A stretch of DNA of 64,000 nucleotides from Virgibacillus sp. NKC19-16 (GCF_021560035.1 NZ_CP074373.1:3034001-3098000); one strand, 5' to 3'. Numbered from the stretch's first letter, positions 52,937 to 63,541 are shown. The notes: generated by a model not told the origin, from the sequence alone. Numbers and translations are program-made.

Positions 52937-53707
52937 TTAAACAGACTGGGCGCCTTGTCCTCCGTCAATTCGATAGTAGGATCCACTTATAAATGAAGCC
53001 TTATCTGACGCTAAGAAAACCATTAAATCTGCAATCTCTTCTGCTGTTGCATAGCGATTCATTGGGACAGTAGATGCAAATTGTTCTCTTGCTTCCTCTG
53101 AACTTTCACCTGTTGCATTCTTTTCAATCGATTTCATCATTTCTGTATCTACACCTGATGGAGCCACAGCATTCACACGTACGCCGTATTCTGACATCTC
53201 CATAGAAGCAGATTTATTTAATCCGATAACTGCGTGTTTCGATGCAACATACGCACTCATTCCCGGTGCACCTAATAAGCCGCCATTCGATGCTGTGTTA
53301 ACAACAGCGCCGCTTTTCTGCTCCTTCATCACTTCCAGCACATATTTCAACCCAAAGAATACGCCCATCGTATTAACATCGAGTACATTTCTGAAATTCT
53401 CCTCCGTTTGCTCTGTGATCGGAGCAAAATCTCCATTAATCCCTGCGTTATTAATAAAAACATCAATATGTCCAAAATGATCTTTTGTTTTTTCTACGTA
53501 TTCTTTCACTTCATTTTCTTTCGCTACATTTGCTGTAAGCAATAATTTATCTTTTGCTTCAATAGACTCCGCTGCTTTTTCTAATGCATCCTTTTTCAAA
53601 TCAACTAAAGCCAGCTTAGCCCCTTCTTTAGCAAATGCTTTTGCCGCTTCGACAGCAATGCCTCCAGCAGCACCTGTAATTAATACTACTTTATCATCAA
53701 ATTGCAT
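52937..53707 (-). CDS. Short-chain dehydrogenase/reductase
   Basis: A complete 256-residue SDR. The cofactor motif is ITGAAGGIA (TGxxxGIx), with DVFINNAGINGDF for the NAG motif, AVVNTASNGGLLG for the catalytic Ser and YVASKHAVIGLNKSASMEMS for YxxxK. The end reads ISGSYYRIDGGQGAQSV. Substrate unknown. ATG at 53707 has GAAGGAGAG upstream. It differs from the two SDR relics in the window. Confidence 0.92.
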   Translation of the reverse strand: MQFDDKVVLITGAAGGIAVEAAKAFAKEGAKLALVDLKKDALEKAAESIEAKDKLLLTANVAKENEVKEYVEKTKDHFGHIDVFINNAGINGDFAPITEQTEENFRNVLDVNTMGVFFGLKYVLEVMKEQKSGAVVNTASNGGLLGAPGMSAYVASKHAVIGLNKSASMEMSEYGVRVNAVAPSGVDTEMMKSIEKNATGESSEEAREQFASTVPMNRYATAEEIADLMVFLASDKASFISGSYYRIDGGQGAQSV

Positions 53708-54466
53708 GATCGCTCTCTCCTTCTACGATGTGATTGCTTTTAACAGCTCTCCATAATCAGTATTTCACATTAATAAAGATACTATTAAAAGTGACAAATA
53801 TATGTAATTAAATGTATTTTAATTACATATAAATATTACCGCTTTTTATTAAAAGTTTCTACTAAAATGCTTTTATGTGGGGATAAGGTTTAAAGGAAAC
53901 AGCAAAACAAGTGATGGGTCTATGATCAGATCGACAGACTGAAACTCCATTATTGTTTATGGGTGATTAATCATGTAGGCATTGCATTTCATGATAAATA
54001 ATGTTGCTGTGGGGAAAGAGTGCTTCGGCCTATTTTTAACTTAGTCTCGGGGCTTTCAAAAATAAAACCACTGCCATAAGTGCAGCGGCTAAGATTTATA
54101 TCTATAGTTACGTGCTTTGTCGGAACTTAATAATATTTTTTCAAACATTAGAAACCTTCCATATAAGATCATATAAGCATTAAATTACACATCAATTATT
54201 GTTATCTAACGATTTAATAGATTGGTTAAATATACTCTTACTTTTCAGTCAATCCAAAACCTAAAATTCACAACACTGGATGTGTTTAAACCAAAGGGCA
54301 TCGACATCAACCATTGAAACCTTCCTTATTGCAAACAGATATGAAGACGCTATATACAGCCCCTGCCTTGATCAATAGCCACAACGAGGTTGAACACTGT
54401 TATTATTTTATCAATATCGTATGTGGATTGCACGTATCCTAACTAACAGAGTTTTAATATTATAAA
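53708..54466. other. Noncoding stretch, possible sigma-like relic
   Basis: No gene seen over 759 bp. On the plus strand near 53898-53955 a short run reads KQQNK, stop, WVYDQIDRLKLH, faintly like the sigma-like N-terminus (FKQNERRIHYQIHKLNI). This may be a further eroded copy, but the similarity is short. Confidence 0.3.
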
Positions 54467-56244
54467 TTAAACCCAGGAATCAATAATATCTTTAAATATA
54501 ATATCATTCCACCTCTCTTTCCAAGCCTCAATATATTTAACATCATTAGAAGAAGGCTCCAAATCACATCTATCAATATTTACAACGGATGGCATTATTA
54601 CCGAATCCCCTATTAATAACGCTTCTCCACTTTGTAAAGAGGGTAATTTATCTGTAACACCAATCTGACTATCAGGTAAGAGCTTTTTCACATAATTTTG
54701 GTCCTCGGGGTTTGTTAACCTCATAGCCACAAAGTTATTACATTGTGAAAATATTGTCTCAGAAATCTCAGATGGCCTTTGACTAATTATAGCTAGTGTT
54801 TCGCCATACTTTCTACCTTCTTTTGCAATTCTCTCAATTGCCGTGGTAGAGCTTCTATACTTTGCTAAGTTGCTTTTAGGGGCGTATTTATGAGCCTCCT
54901 CAAAAGTTAATAGTAATGGCGTTTCATTTTTACCATATAGCTTCTTTTTATAGTAACTAAAATCAAATAATAAACGGGTTATCAGGGATACCGTAATACT
55001 TAGCACTTCAAACGGTACCCCACTTAAATCAATAATAGTTACGTTTGACTTTTTATCTTTCTCGTAACCTATAAAACTTTTAATAGTTTCAGCAAATGAG
55101 ATATTTCTTGATTCTTCACCAAATAAGAATTTTAGTCTTTTATCATTAATCTTACTTTCGAACCTCGAAACAAACTTATCTAGAGATCTGCAAAATTACC
55201 GCTTTTTATATTCTGACTTTTTGTTGGATGAAAGTCCAAAATACCATCGAAAAATTTAATAATTTTTTCCTCTTCACTCAATAACACACCTGTGTCTATG
55301 TTAGTTTTCCCTTCTTTTTCAAGCTGGTAGGAATCATCTACAAAAGTGATTCTATCTGGTGATTTGGCATTTTTGGTTTCATTTTTCAAATTTTTAAGAC
55401 CGTTAAGTATTTCTATGATGTCAAATTTAAGTGGGCTATCAAAAAAAACTTCGCCTATATCCTTATTTTCTTTCTTTTTATTGATAGTTATTAGTTTTCT
55501 TAGAATAGATGCTTGGTTATAATTATTAAAGTCTCCCGCTTCCAAAAACAATTCTTCTAATTCATCAGCATTTAATAGCCAATATGGTAGTATTAAGTTA
55601 TCTATATCTATTTTATTAGCCCTCGGAAATGCATTACCATACTCAGAGTGAATATCGAAAATTACAATATGTGAATTATTCAAACCCTCGTAATGACCTT
55701 TCTTAATAGAAGACGCATTTTGTATTATTTTAGCAGTTGTATGGGACTTCCCTGATCCACTTGCCCCTACTATTGCTAAATGTTTGTTAAAAAACTTATT
55801 ACCATCTACTGGAACTGCAACCGTATTGTTATTAGATAAAGTAGAAAAAGCAAACTTTTTATCTTCTTCAATTGAGTCCTCGAATATTTTCTTTATGTAT
55901 GTAATCTCTGCTGGTTTAACAGATTTCGGTGGAATTGATAAAGTATCTCCACCTCTGTAGAATTTCTCGTCCTTTAACACTCCTAAAGGACTTGCTTCTA
56001 TAATATATTTTCTTTCTAAATCAAAATAACTACTATTTCTCTCATCAATCTTTTCTACTTCTATTAGATCTATTGAAAAACTTTCGACAATGGCTATTAA
56101 TATAACATCTTTATCATCTGCTATTTGTAAGTATGAGCCTACTTTTAAATCTTCCTCTGCAATTTTAAAATCTTCTAACCTTTCGACAGATATTTTAACT
56201 TTATCAGGCTTTACCGTTATTACTTCTGCATTAAATTCACCCAT
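54467..56244 (-). pseudogene. herA: HerA-like ATPase, frameshifted
   Basis: An N-terminal HAS-barrel (residues 1-110) and a RecA/FtsK-type ATPase domain with Walker A GASGSGKS near residue 162 occupy 55180-56244 and end early at FADL. In the next frame the minus strand continues without a stop as SLDKFVSRFESKINDKRL, then NVTIIDLSGVPFEVLSITVS, then the Walker-B-like LLTFEEAHKYAP and AIISQRPSEISETIFSQCNN to a stop at 54467. A single small deletion near 55190 therefore splits an otherwise complete HerA of about 590 residues. It is encoded 7 bp after a nuclease-like gene, forming a HerA-DUF4297-type defence pair. Confidence 0.8.
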
Positions 56245-56251
56245 TCTTTAA

Positions 56252-57439
56252 TCACCTCTGAAAAAGAAAACCTGTAATATCATCTGGTTTTTCTATTTGT
56301 ATATAGTTAAAATCAGTAAACCCTTGTCTAGCTATGGAGCTGTCAGTATATAAATTATATACCTTTTTTATACCTTTTATACTATTAATAATTACATCTA
56401 AATAATCTATCTTGTTTATAAATTTGAGTTCAATATTATTTTGCGGGTTACATTTTTCAATAACATTTTGTAAATTGAAATCCGCATTCTCAAAACTAAA
56501 ACCATCTCTAAAAAAATAACCTTCTTCTAAAAGTTCAGTCTTTATTATTTTTAATACTTCAGCGCTGATATTGTAAAAACAAATATAGGGAGCTGGGGAC
56601 TTTATTAATGTGCCCTTCTTCAAACTCGCTTTTTTGAAGAATCTGTCTCGAAGTCTATAAATTATTTCTTTTAATTCATTCTTGTCAGTATTACCATGTA
56701 CCTCAATTATAAAAATCCTTTCATGAAAGTTAATATTACTTTCTCTGAAATATTTATTGTAAATTAATGAATAATACTTTTCCTTACCTAAAAAATCACT
56801 GTAAGCCGAGTAAAATATTAATTCTTTATTGCCTCTAATTAACTCTATTAATTCGTATTTATTACAAATTCTGTTTTTCTTTTGATCTGGAGGATTATTA
56901 ACAACCTTTTGTTCAATATATTTATACATTTGAGCATAGTAGATACATGCTTCTTCTTCACTGCAGCTGAATTCTTCAGTTATTTTATAAATCAAATTCT
57001 CAAATTGACTTTGAAATGCAGATGTAAATATTAAGTTAAACTTAGCAACAAATTCTACTTTTAACTTCTCATCAAATGTATATTGAGTATTACCAACTTT
57101 GCAATCACCAATAATTTCATTTAAATAATTTACATCTATAGTTAATATTTCTTCTTCCTTCTTATTTTGGAAAAAAGCATACAAAATCGGAGTTCTTTTA
57201 TCGGTTTTAAACAATTGTAATAATTGACAAACTGGCTTTTTAATCTGGGATTTGGTGTAACTCGTTCTTTCTTTATACTTCACTTGGACAATAACATTTT
57301 TATCACTGTAATCTTCCGTTTGTTCTATTTCTATCAGCTTCTCATAATCACTCTCCTCTATAATTTTCATAAGTATATAATCATATTGAAAGTTAAAACC
57401 TTTAATTGCATAATATCCACCATCTACTACATTGCTCAT
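56252..57439 (-). CDS. DUF4297/Cap4-like nuclease-domain protein partnered with HerA
   Basis: A 395-residue protein. Residues 1-100 look like a dsDNA endonuclease domain of the DUF4297/Cap4 type: GGYYAIKGFNFQYDYILM at the start, and candidate PD-(D/E)xK residues E42-D43 and Q52-K54 (EDY...VQVKY). The remaining about 290 residues, helical and Lys/Ile-rich, are not recognised and may bind HerA. It is followed by herA. Such pairs are known anti-phage systems. ATG has AGAGGATAT upstream. The strongly AT-rich composition suggests transfer. Confidence 0.65.
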   Translation of the reverse strand: MSNVVDGGYYAIKGFNFQYDYILMKIIEESDYEKLIEIEQTEDYSDKNVIVQVKYKERTSYTKSQIKKPVCQLLQLFKTDKRTPILYAFFQNKKEEEILTIDVNYLNEIIGDCKVGNTQYTFDEKLKVEFVAKFNLIFTSAFQSQFENLIYKITEEFSCSEEEACIYYAQMYKYIEQKVVNNPPDQKKNRICNKYELIELIRGNKELIFYSAYSDFLGKEKYYSLIYNKYFRESNINFHERIFIIEVHGNTDKNELKEIIYRLRDRFFKKASLKKGTLIKSPAPYICFYNISAEVLKIIKTELLEEGYFFRDGFSFENADFNLQNVIEKCNPQNNIELKFINKIDYLDVIINSIKGIKKVYNLYTDSSIARQGFTDFNYIQIEKPDDITGFLFQR

Positions 57440-57700
57440 AATATATCCTCTATTCTATCTATAATTGAAAAATTACAAATTATATCTATAATCCATTATA
57501 CCAACTTTATCCAAGCTTTCAACAGAAAAAATAGTTTTGAATAAAAGCAAGAAATCAGTGCTAACATTCGACAATTTCCTTACCAAACCAGTTATTACCA
57601 CAATCTTAATGTAAATGCAACAAACAACAAAATACTATATAAGTAGTATCAATTACCATCCTCCCTAAGGATAATAATCCTTGAGAAGGAGGGATGGAAG

Positions 57701-57919
57701 TTGGACATACATACTTTGCTGCATCGATTGGCGCAAAATTACCGTAAACATCGAATAATAAATCACATGTCGCAGGCAGAATTGGCAGAACGATCTAATT
57801 TAGACGAGAAGTATATAACCGGACTGGAAAATGGAAGAGAGAATCCTATCTATATAGCACTCTATAAGCTATCTGAGGCGTTACATCTTCCTCATCCGAT
57901 GATTGATTCAATTGCATAA
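57701..57919 (+). CDS. Small XRE-family helix-turn-helix protein
   Basis: A 72-residue HTH protein: NYRKHRIINHMSQAELAERS, then NLDEKYITGLENGRENP. A TTG start at 57701 has AAGGAGGG about 8 bases upstream. It lies upstream of a sigma-like fragment, while the other XRE gene at 52427 is divergent from one, so the two contexts differ. Target unknown. Confidence 0.82.
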   Translation: MDIHTLLHRLAQNYRKHRIINHMSQAELAERSNLDEKYITGLENGRENPIYIALYKLSEALHLPHPMIDSIA

Positions 57920-58051
57920 GAGGATGACATCTAGACAACAAGACCTCTTATCCCACGTATGTATAATACTTCTGCTGACACTCTAATTCTTTGCATGACC
58001 CCCGGCCCCCTTCTTTATCCACTTCACAAATAAGCAATACCATGACTATTA

Positions 58052-58366
58052 AGAAAGCAGCGAACGACGGATCTATTATCAGATCCACTACCTGAACTCT
58101 ATGACCCCCACCAGGAATACTTTCAAGAAGGACTCTGTGCGATGTGGAATGCCTATAAGCAGTATGATCCCGATAAGGGGCTGATGGCGACCTATTTCAA
58201 CTTCATGATCCTCAACCGACTGATTGATCTTCTACGCAAGGAAAACCCGCGAGAAAGAACATCTACAAACTGTCCTGACAGAATTAAACACAGAAGCGAA
58301 AATCTGACAACCCATTGTTTCAGTTTCACCTCCTTATCTTACCGAAATAAAAACTCCTTTCCTTAA
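58052..58366 (+). pseudogene. Sigma-70-like fragment (copy F)
   Basis: On the plus strand, ESSERRIYYQIHYLNS aligns with the N-terminus of copy C. After a frameshift, YDPHQEYFQEGLCAMWNAYK and ATYFNFMILNRLIDLLRK follow. The frame then runs into unrelated sequence. Region 4 is absent. It is the only copy on the plus strand. Confidence 0.7.
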
Positions 58367-58646
58367 AGGAAAAGAGTTAATGGGAAGTTATAAACTTCCT
58401 GATACTAATAATCTAACTGCTTTTTTAGGCATTTTTATTCGTCATTCGTTCGCCTTTTATTCACATCTCTTCATTATTTGTTGAGATTTGACACTTCATA
58501 TAGCATTTTTAAAAAATGACTACCTTTGTAACCCTACCTCAGCACAGTTGATAACTGCTGGGGCGAACCATTCCAATACCATCTATATTCACTCAACGAA
58601 TTAACTTGCAATCGACAACACGAAAAACAAGAGACAAAAACCACAA
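58367..58646. other. Intergenic stretch between relic and NhaC gene
   Basis: No gene seen; it is the 3' side of the antiporter gene. No strong terminator was recognised. Confidence 0.4.
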
Positions 58647-60080
58647 TTATTTAGCGATATGTTCAGATAACTGCTTTGAGGAATCATCTAATGTATCTTT
58701 ATCATTTTCCAATGTAATTGTAAACCCTGTTATAGAGTAAATTACGGTGATCAATAGTGTGAAAAATGTTAATAAACAAAACGGGATAAATTCCATTGGA
58801 CTTACGCCTAACGTACCTGCTATGAAAACTGCACTTGTATTCCACGGAATAATAGGCCCACCCAGTGTTCCAACATCCTCAATTAAGCGTGATAGATTTT
58901 CCCTTTTGATTTTGCGTTTTTCATATAATGGCCGCATTAAAGTTGCAGTCATGATTAAGGCAAAGCTATGTGTAGCACCAATCATATTAGATGTATAGCT
59001 CACCGCAATTGTTGACAACAGTAGCCCACGATTTGTTTTTATCCTTTTTGAAAAGGAATTTAAAATTGAGGATAAGAAGCCAGCCCCTGATAGGACTCCA
59101 CCGAATGCCAAAGCAAATATAAATAGGGCTAAAATTTCATACATACTTGTGACTCCACCCCGATTTAACAGACCATTTATAAAAGAATTGCCAGCTTCTA
59201 TCGAAAAACCGCCATACAAAGCAGAAAATCCATCTGTTATTGAGAATCCCTGATGTAAAACTCCCACTACGGCTCCAATTAACGCCCCTAAAAATATGGA
59301 AGTGACAGGTGGCTTTTTCATAATTAGCAAAGTCAGAACTACAGCTGCAGGGATAAGCGCTATCCATCCTATTTTAAACAACTCATCTAACGAACTTGTT
59401 ATCATGTTAATTCGTTCATAATCAAGATCTGCTCCCCTATATCTAAACCCAATTAATTGAAAGACAATAATCGATAATATAACAGCTGGAACAGTCGTCC
59501 ACATCATATGCTTAATGTGCTTGAAAAGGTCCACCCCACCTGAAATTGCAGGTGCCATATTCGTACTAGCAGACAATGGGGACATTTTATCACCAAACCA
59601 GGCACCAGTAATGATTGCGCCAACTGTAATCCCTGCAGGAATTCCAAGACCACTACCAACACCAACAAGCGCTACACCAGCGGTTCCAATTGTACCCCAA
59701 GATGTTCCTGTTGCAAGAGATACAAAAATACACATAATAACCGCGGTTGAAAGAAAATATTCAGGTGAAATAACCTTCAGGCCTGCATAGATTATTGTTG
59801 GCACCGTACCAGAATACATCCATGCACCAATTAATGCACCTACAGCTAATAATATTAAAGCGGCTGGAAGAATCTTTCGAACCATATCATATGCGAACGC
59901 TTCCACTTCCGAAAAACTAAACCCAAGTTTCATAGCAAATGGTATTACTGTAATGAAACCAATAAAAAGCATGATCTGTAAGCTTGCATCAAATACTATG
60001 AGACCAATAACCATAATCAATGTAGCTGTAAGCAAAGTTAGGATTGAAAATTTAAGACTTGGCAATTTATTTTCCGACAT
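58647..60080 (-). CDS. NhaC-family Na+/H+ (or Na+-coupled) antiporter
   Basis: A 477-residue polytopic protein with about 11-12 transmembrane segments. NhaC-family blocks: LATGTSWGTIGTAGVALVG, GAWFGDKMSPLSASTNMAPA, YTSNMIGATHSFALIMTATL and GTLGGPIIPWNTSAVFIAGT. Family members exchange Na+ for H+, or for organic acids such as malate/lactate (MleN). ATG has AAGGAGAGAG upstream. It precedes, in distance only, an acid-catabolic set on the same strand, so a carboxylate role is possible. Confidence 0.88.
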   Translation of the reverse strand: MSENKLPSLKFSILTLLTATLIMVIGLIVFDASLQIMLFIGFITVIPFAMKLGFSFSEVEAFAYDMVRKILPAALILLAVGALIGAWMYSGTVPTIIYAGLKVISPEYFLSTAVIMCIFVSLATGTSWGTIGTAGVALVGVGSGLGIPAGITVGAIITGAWFGDKMSPLSASTNMAPAISGGVDLFKHIKHMMWTTVPAVILSIIVFQLIGFRYRGADLDYERINMITSSLDELFKIGWIALIPAAVVLTLLIMKKPPVTSIFLGALIGAVVGVLHQGFSITDGFSALYGGFSIEAGNSFINGLLNRGGVTSMYEILALFIFALAFGGVLSGAGFLSSILNSFSKRIKTNRGLLLSTIAVSYTSNMIGATHSFALIMTATLMRPLYEKRKIKRENLSRLIEDVGTLGGPIIPWNTSAVFIAGTLGVSPMEFIPFCLLTFFTLLITVIYSITGFTITLENDKDTLDDSSKQLSEHIAK

Positions 60081-60721
60081 TTATTCTCTCTCCTTATTTC
60101 AAAGTAATTGAACCTTCTCCGACTAGTGCTATAGGTATTTCCTCAAATAGTCACTTCATAAGTGCAAGCTCGTACACCTTTGGGATCAAACATGAACATT
60201 CAGTTTTAGTATCAAATTAACAACTATTCTATGGTTACTTTAAGTTTTCCGAGTGACTTTCAATTGGGCATTCTACTAATTCAGATAATTAATAAACACA
60301 TCCAAAATATCATCTGACAAAAATGCAGGACCCCTATGAGAACGGATTTTCCCCAGTGCTTATGTCTCTTTTCCTTTTAGAAGTGATGATATCTAGGGTT
60401 CTATTCCCAATAATAATAGTTTCCGTACCATTCGAGTTCAATTTTTCATCTCTTTAAACTCTAAATTTTATAATATCTTTATACCTTTCATCACTAGAGT
60501 ACTCAATGTTTATCAATACCAAGTCAATGTTCTATTGTATAATCGTTTTAGAAACCCGCTCTTGCTACTGTGATCAAACCATCCAGTTGCGACTATTGCT
60601 TCATGGAACTAAACATCAATAGAATGGGTTTGATGATGAACACCTGTATCGGTTACTTTTGTGTTCTTCTATTGTCACTTGTTTGCGAAACTTTTTGATT
60701 AACACCTACTTTATTGCTCCT
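60081..60721. other. Intergenic region, no gene seen
   Basis: The 641-bp gap is AT-rich with stops in all frames. It lies upstream of the antiporter gene (its promoter is expected near 60100-60200) and downstream of the Ldh-family gene. No repeat or RNA was recognised. Confidence 0.45.
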
Positions 60722-61765
60722 TTATTCAGTCAAACTGTCTATTTTCAGTTCTTTTGAAAGTTCATTCAATTTATCGAAAGTCTGCTCTTGCATAGGAACA
60801 CCCTGTGTTTTGTTTTTCTTTTCTTTAAGGAATTCTATTTCCCCAGGCAAATAAGTTTCAGATGCTCCTGTTGCTTTCTTAGAATCCTTTACGTAGGAGA
60901 TCAATTGTTCTACATTATTGTAGTAAGTCTCTAATGGAATAAGCTGATTGATATCAATTGATAGCATAAAATGGGAAATCGATTGTTTCTTATTTACGTC
61001 ATACATAGAAGGAATCATTTTGGAAAAATCCCCTCCTGAAAGGACACCAGTTAATACCTCTGCCATTAGAGCCAGCCCAAATCCCTTTGGACCGCCTACA
61101 GGTGCCAGAAATCCGCCATTCACGACTTTATTAGGATCTGTTGTAGGGGCTCCCTTTGCGTCGACACCCCATCCTTCCGGGATTTCTTGATTCTTCTCTT
61201 TCGCATAGAGAATTTTCCCAAAGGCTGTGTTACTCATGGCCATATCCAGCACAAGTGGTTCATAGTTTTTCAAAGGAGCAGCAATCGATATTGGGTTGTT
61301 CCCAATCACCTTTTCGGCTCCGCCTATGGCTGGCATAAGGGGAGCAGTATTGCTAATGACGATGCCAATCATATTCTTTTTAGCTGCCATCAATGAATAG
61401 TAAGCAGAAATCCCAAAATGATTACTGTTTCTTACCGCGGCTAATCCAATTCCAAAATGTTCTGCTTTCTTTATAGATGCTTCCATGGCCTGATACGCCA
61501 CGACTTGTCCGGCAGAATTATTTCCATCTATCAAAGTCATTGTATCAGTGTCTTTTTCATAGCTGATTTCAGCTTTAGTTTTGGTTAATTCCTTTTTAAT
61601 TCTTTCTACATAAATCGGTAATCTCAAAAAACCGTGGCTATGAATCTCGCGTAAGTCTGCTTCCAGCAAAACCTCGGTAATAACCCTGGCCTCTTCCTCA
61701 GGCATGCCGAGTTCCGTAAAACATTGATTAGAAAATTTTCTGATTTTATCCTGATTAATATACAC
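60722..61765 (-). CDS. Ldh-family malate/sulfolactate/ureidoglycolate-type dehydrogenase
   Basis: A 347-residue NAD(P)-dependent 2-hydroxyacid dehydrogenase of the Ldh/ComC family, unrelated to classical LDH. Blocks: REIHSHGFLRLPIYVERI with a conserved His, LIDGNNSAGQVVAYQAME, AAVRNSNHFGISAYYSLMA, GNNPISIAAPL and GGPKGFGLALMAEVLTGVLS. The start is GTG at 61765 with GAGGAGG upstream. It is in the same run as a D-2-hydroxyacid dehydrogenase and a FAH-family enzyme. Confidence 0.9.
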   Translation of the reverse strand: MYINQDKIRKFSNQCFTELGMPEEEARVITEVLLEADLREIHSHGFLRLPIYVERIKKELTKTKAEISYEKDTDTMTLIDGNNSAGQVVAYQAMEASIKKAEHFGIGLAAVRNSNHFGISAYYSLMAAKKNMIGIVISNTAPLMPAIGGAEKVIGNNPISIAAPLKNYEPLVLDMAMSNTAFGKILYAKEKNQEIPEGWGVDAKGAPTTDPNKVVNGGFLAPVGGPKGFGLALMAEVLTGVLSGGDFSKMIPSMYDVNKKQSISHFMLSIDINQLIPLETYYNNVEQLISYVKDSKKATGASETYLPGEIEFLKEKKNKTQGVPMQEQTFDKLNELSKELKIDSLTE

Positions 61766-61786
61766 TGAACATCCTCCTCTTTCCGA

Positions 61787-62730
61787 TTAAACTACTTGCC
61801 AAATTGCTTTTTCACTTTTCACGGTGACATTTACTATATTTTCAGCTACTACCATACCGATTCTATTAATTGCCTCGTACGTGAACCCGGCCATATGAGG
61901 TGTAGCGATAAAGTTATCAAGTAAAAGCAACGGATTCCCTTTTGGTGGTTCATCTTTGAATACGTCTAGGGCAGCTCCAGCTATTTTCTTCTGTCGTAAT
62001 GTTTTATATAAGGCATACTCATCGACAATACCTCCTCTAGAAGCACTAATCAAAAAAGCATTATTTTTCATGGAGTCTAATTCTTCTTCCCCTATCAAGT
62101 TGTACGTTGTTTCATTCAGGGCATATGCAGTGTTACGAAATCACTTTCCTGTAACAGATCGTTAAAATCAATCAATTCAATATTTTGATAAGTGGCATAT
62201 TCTTGGTCAGGGTAGGGATCGTAAGCAATCACATTCATACCGAACGCCTTTGCTCTTTGTGCTGTCTCTCTTCCAATTCTCCCAAGGCCGATGACTCCAA
62301 GTGTTTTCCCGAAAAGCTCATATCCCACTACCTTTGGCCATTTCCCGTCCTTTGTGTTTACGACAGTTTGAGGTATTTGTCGTGCCAAAGAGAGCATTAA
62401 ACCTATGGAGAGCTCAGCAACAGCAATTTTGTTACCATCTGGCACGTTTGTTACAACAATCCCCCGCTCTGCTGCTGCTTGTAGATCGATGTTATCTACC
62501 CCAACTCCATTTTTACAAATAATTTTTAGTTTTTTACACTGCTCCATAATATTTGCGGTAAGGTTTGTATAACCAACAATCACCGCTTCAGTATTCTGGA
62601 GTTCTTGAATGAGTTCATCCTCAGGGAGATTATCATTAATAACCACAAGGTCTAAGCCATATTCGTATAAATACTCCTTTGGTTCGGAAGAATAATGCCC
62701 GAAAGACGGGGATGTAGAAACAACTTTCAT
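61787..62730 (-). pseudogene. D-2-hydroxyacid (phosphoglycerate-type) dehydrogenase, split by a frameshift
   Basis: The N-terminal portion (62116-62730) keeps CKNGVGVDNIDLQAAAERGI, LGVIGLGRIGRETAQRAKAF (NAD GxGxxG) and ends SDFVTLHMP followed by a stop. The next frame continues LNETTYNLIGEEELDSMK, then ISASRGGIVDEYALYKTL, AGAALDVFKDEPP and TPHMAGFT with the catalytic His/Glu pair. One base missing after CATATGCC restores the join. The whole gene would be about 314 residues. Either a recent inactivation or a sequence error. Confidence 0.85.
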
Positions 62731-62751
62731 AATTAAACACCTCCTAATGAA

Positions 62752-63513
62752 TTAACCAATAACTGAGTTCTTAAGTGTGCCAATGCCTTCGACTTCCATC
62801 TCAACTTCATCGCCAGGTTTAAGTGCTCCCACCCCCGAAGGTGTTCCTGTTAGGATCACGTCTCCAGGTTGTAAGGTCATCACTTCTGTTACTGTTTCAA
62901 TTAAACTTTGAACATTGTGTATTAAATCATTGGTGTTTGAATGCTGTTTGACTTCACCGTTTACTGACAATTTAATTTCTACATTGTTAGGATCATAAAT
63001 CTCAGTTTCTATTACAGGCCCCAATGGCTTAAATGTAGGGTATGATTTGGCCCTAGTAAATTGTCCGTCTTTCTTTTGAAGAACTCGATCAGAAACATCG
63101 TTGCCGCATGTATAGCCTAATACATACGATAACGCCTCTTCCTTTTTCACATTTGTAGCTTTTTTCCCAATGACAACTGCCAATTCTGCTTCATAATCAA
63201 TTCTGTGTTCGAGGTTAGGCAATTTGATAGAATCCTCTTCACCAATAACTGCACTTGGTGAAACCATGAACATCATTGGCTCATCAGGAGTTGGTTTACC
63301 GCTTTCTTTTGCATGCAAAGCGTAATTTAAACCAATTGCAATGATTTGTCTGGGCTCCACAGGCGAGAGTAACTTAACATCTGAAAGATTAAAGATTTCA
63401 CCGACCTTTTTGGTTTTTTCTTCAATAAAATCCCCCTCTAATTTTGCTATCTTTTCTCCTTCCAATACTCCATAGTTTACTTCGTTATTCGTATAAAAGC
63501 GTACGTACTTCAT
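62752..63513 (-). CDS. Fumarylacetoacetate hydrolase family protein
   Basis: About 253 residues. Core: IAIGLNYALHAKESGKPTPD, RIDYEAELAVVIGKKATNVK (metal-binding Glu), YTCGNDVSDRVLQKKDGQF, GDVILTGTPSGVGAL and LKPGDEVEMEVEGIGTLKN. Relatives are acylpyruvases, oxaloacetate decarboxylases or hydratases of keto acids. The start at 63513 is used because AAGGGGAG lies about 8 bases upstream. The hydroxyacid dehydrogenase gene begins 21 bp after its stop. Confidence 0.9.
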   Translation of the reverse strand: MKYVRFYTNNEVNYGVLEGEKIAKLEGDFIEEKTKKVGEIFNLSDVKLLSPVEPRQIIAIGLNYALHAKESGKPTPDEPMMFMVSPSAVIGEEDSIKLPNLEHRIDYEAELAVVIGKKATNVKKEEALSYVLGYTCGNDVSDRVLQKKDGQFTRAKSYPTFKPLGPVIETEIYDPNNVEIKLSVNGEVKQHSNTNDLIHNVQSLIETVTEVMTLQPGDVILTGTPSGVGALKPGDEVEMEVEGIGTLKNSVIG

Positions 63514-63541
63514 TTCCTTACTCCCCTTCACATATAGCAAA

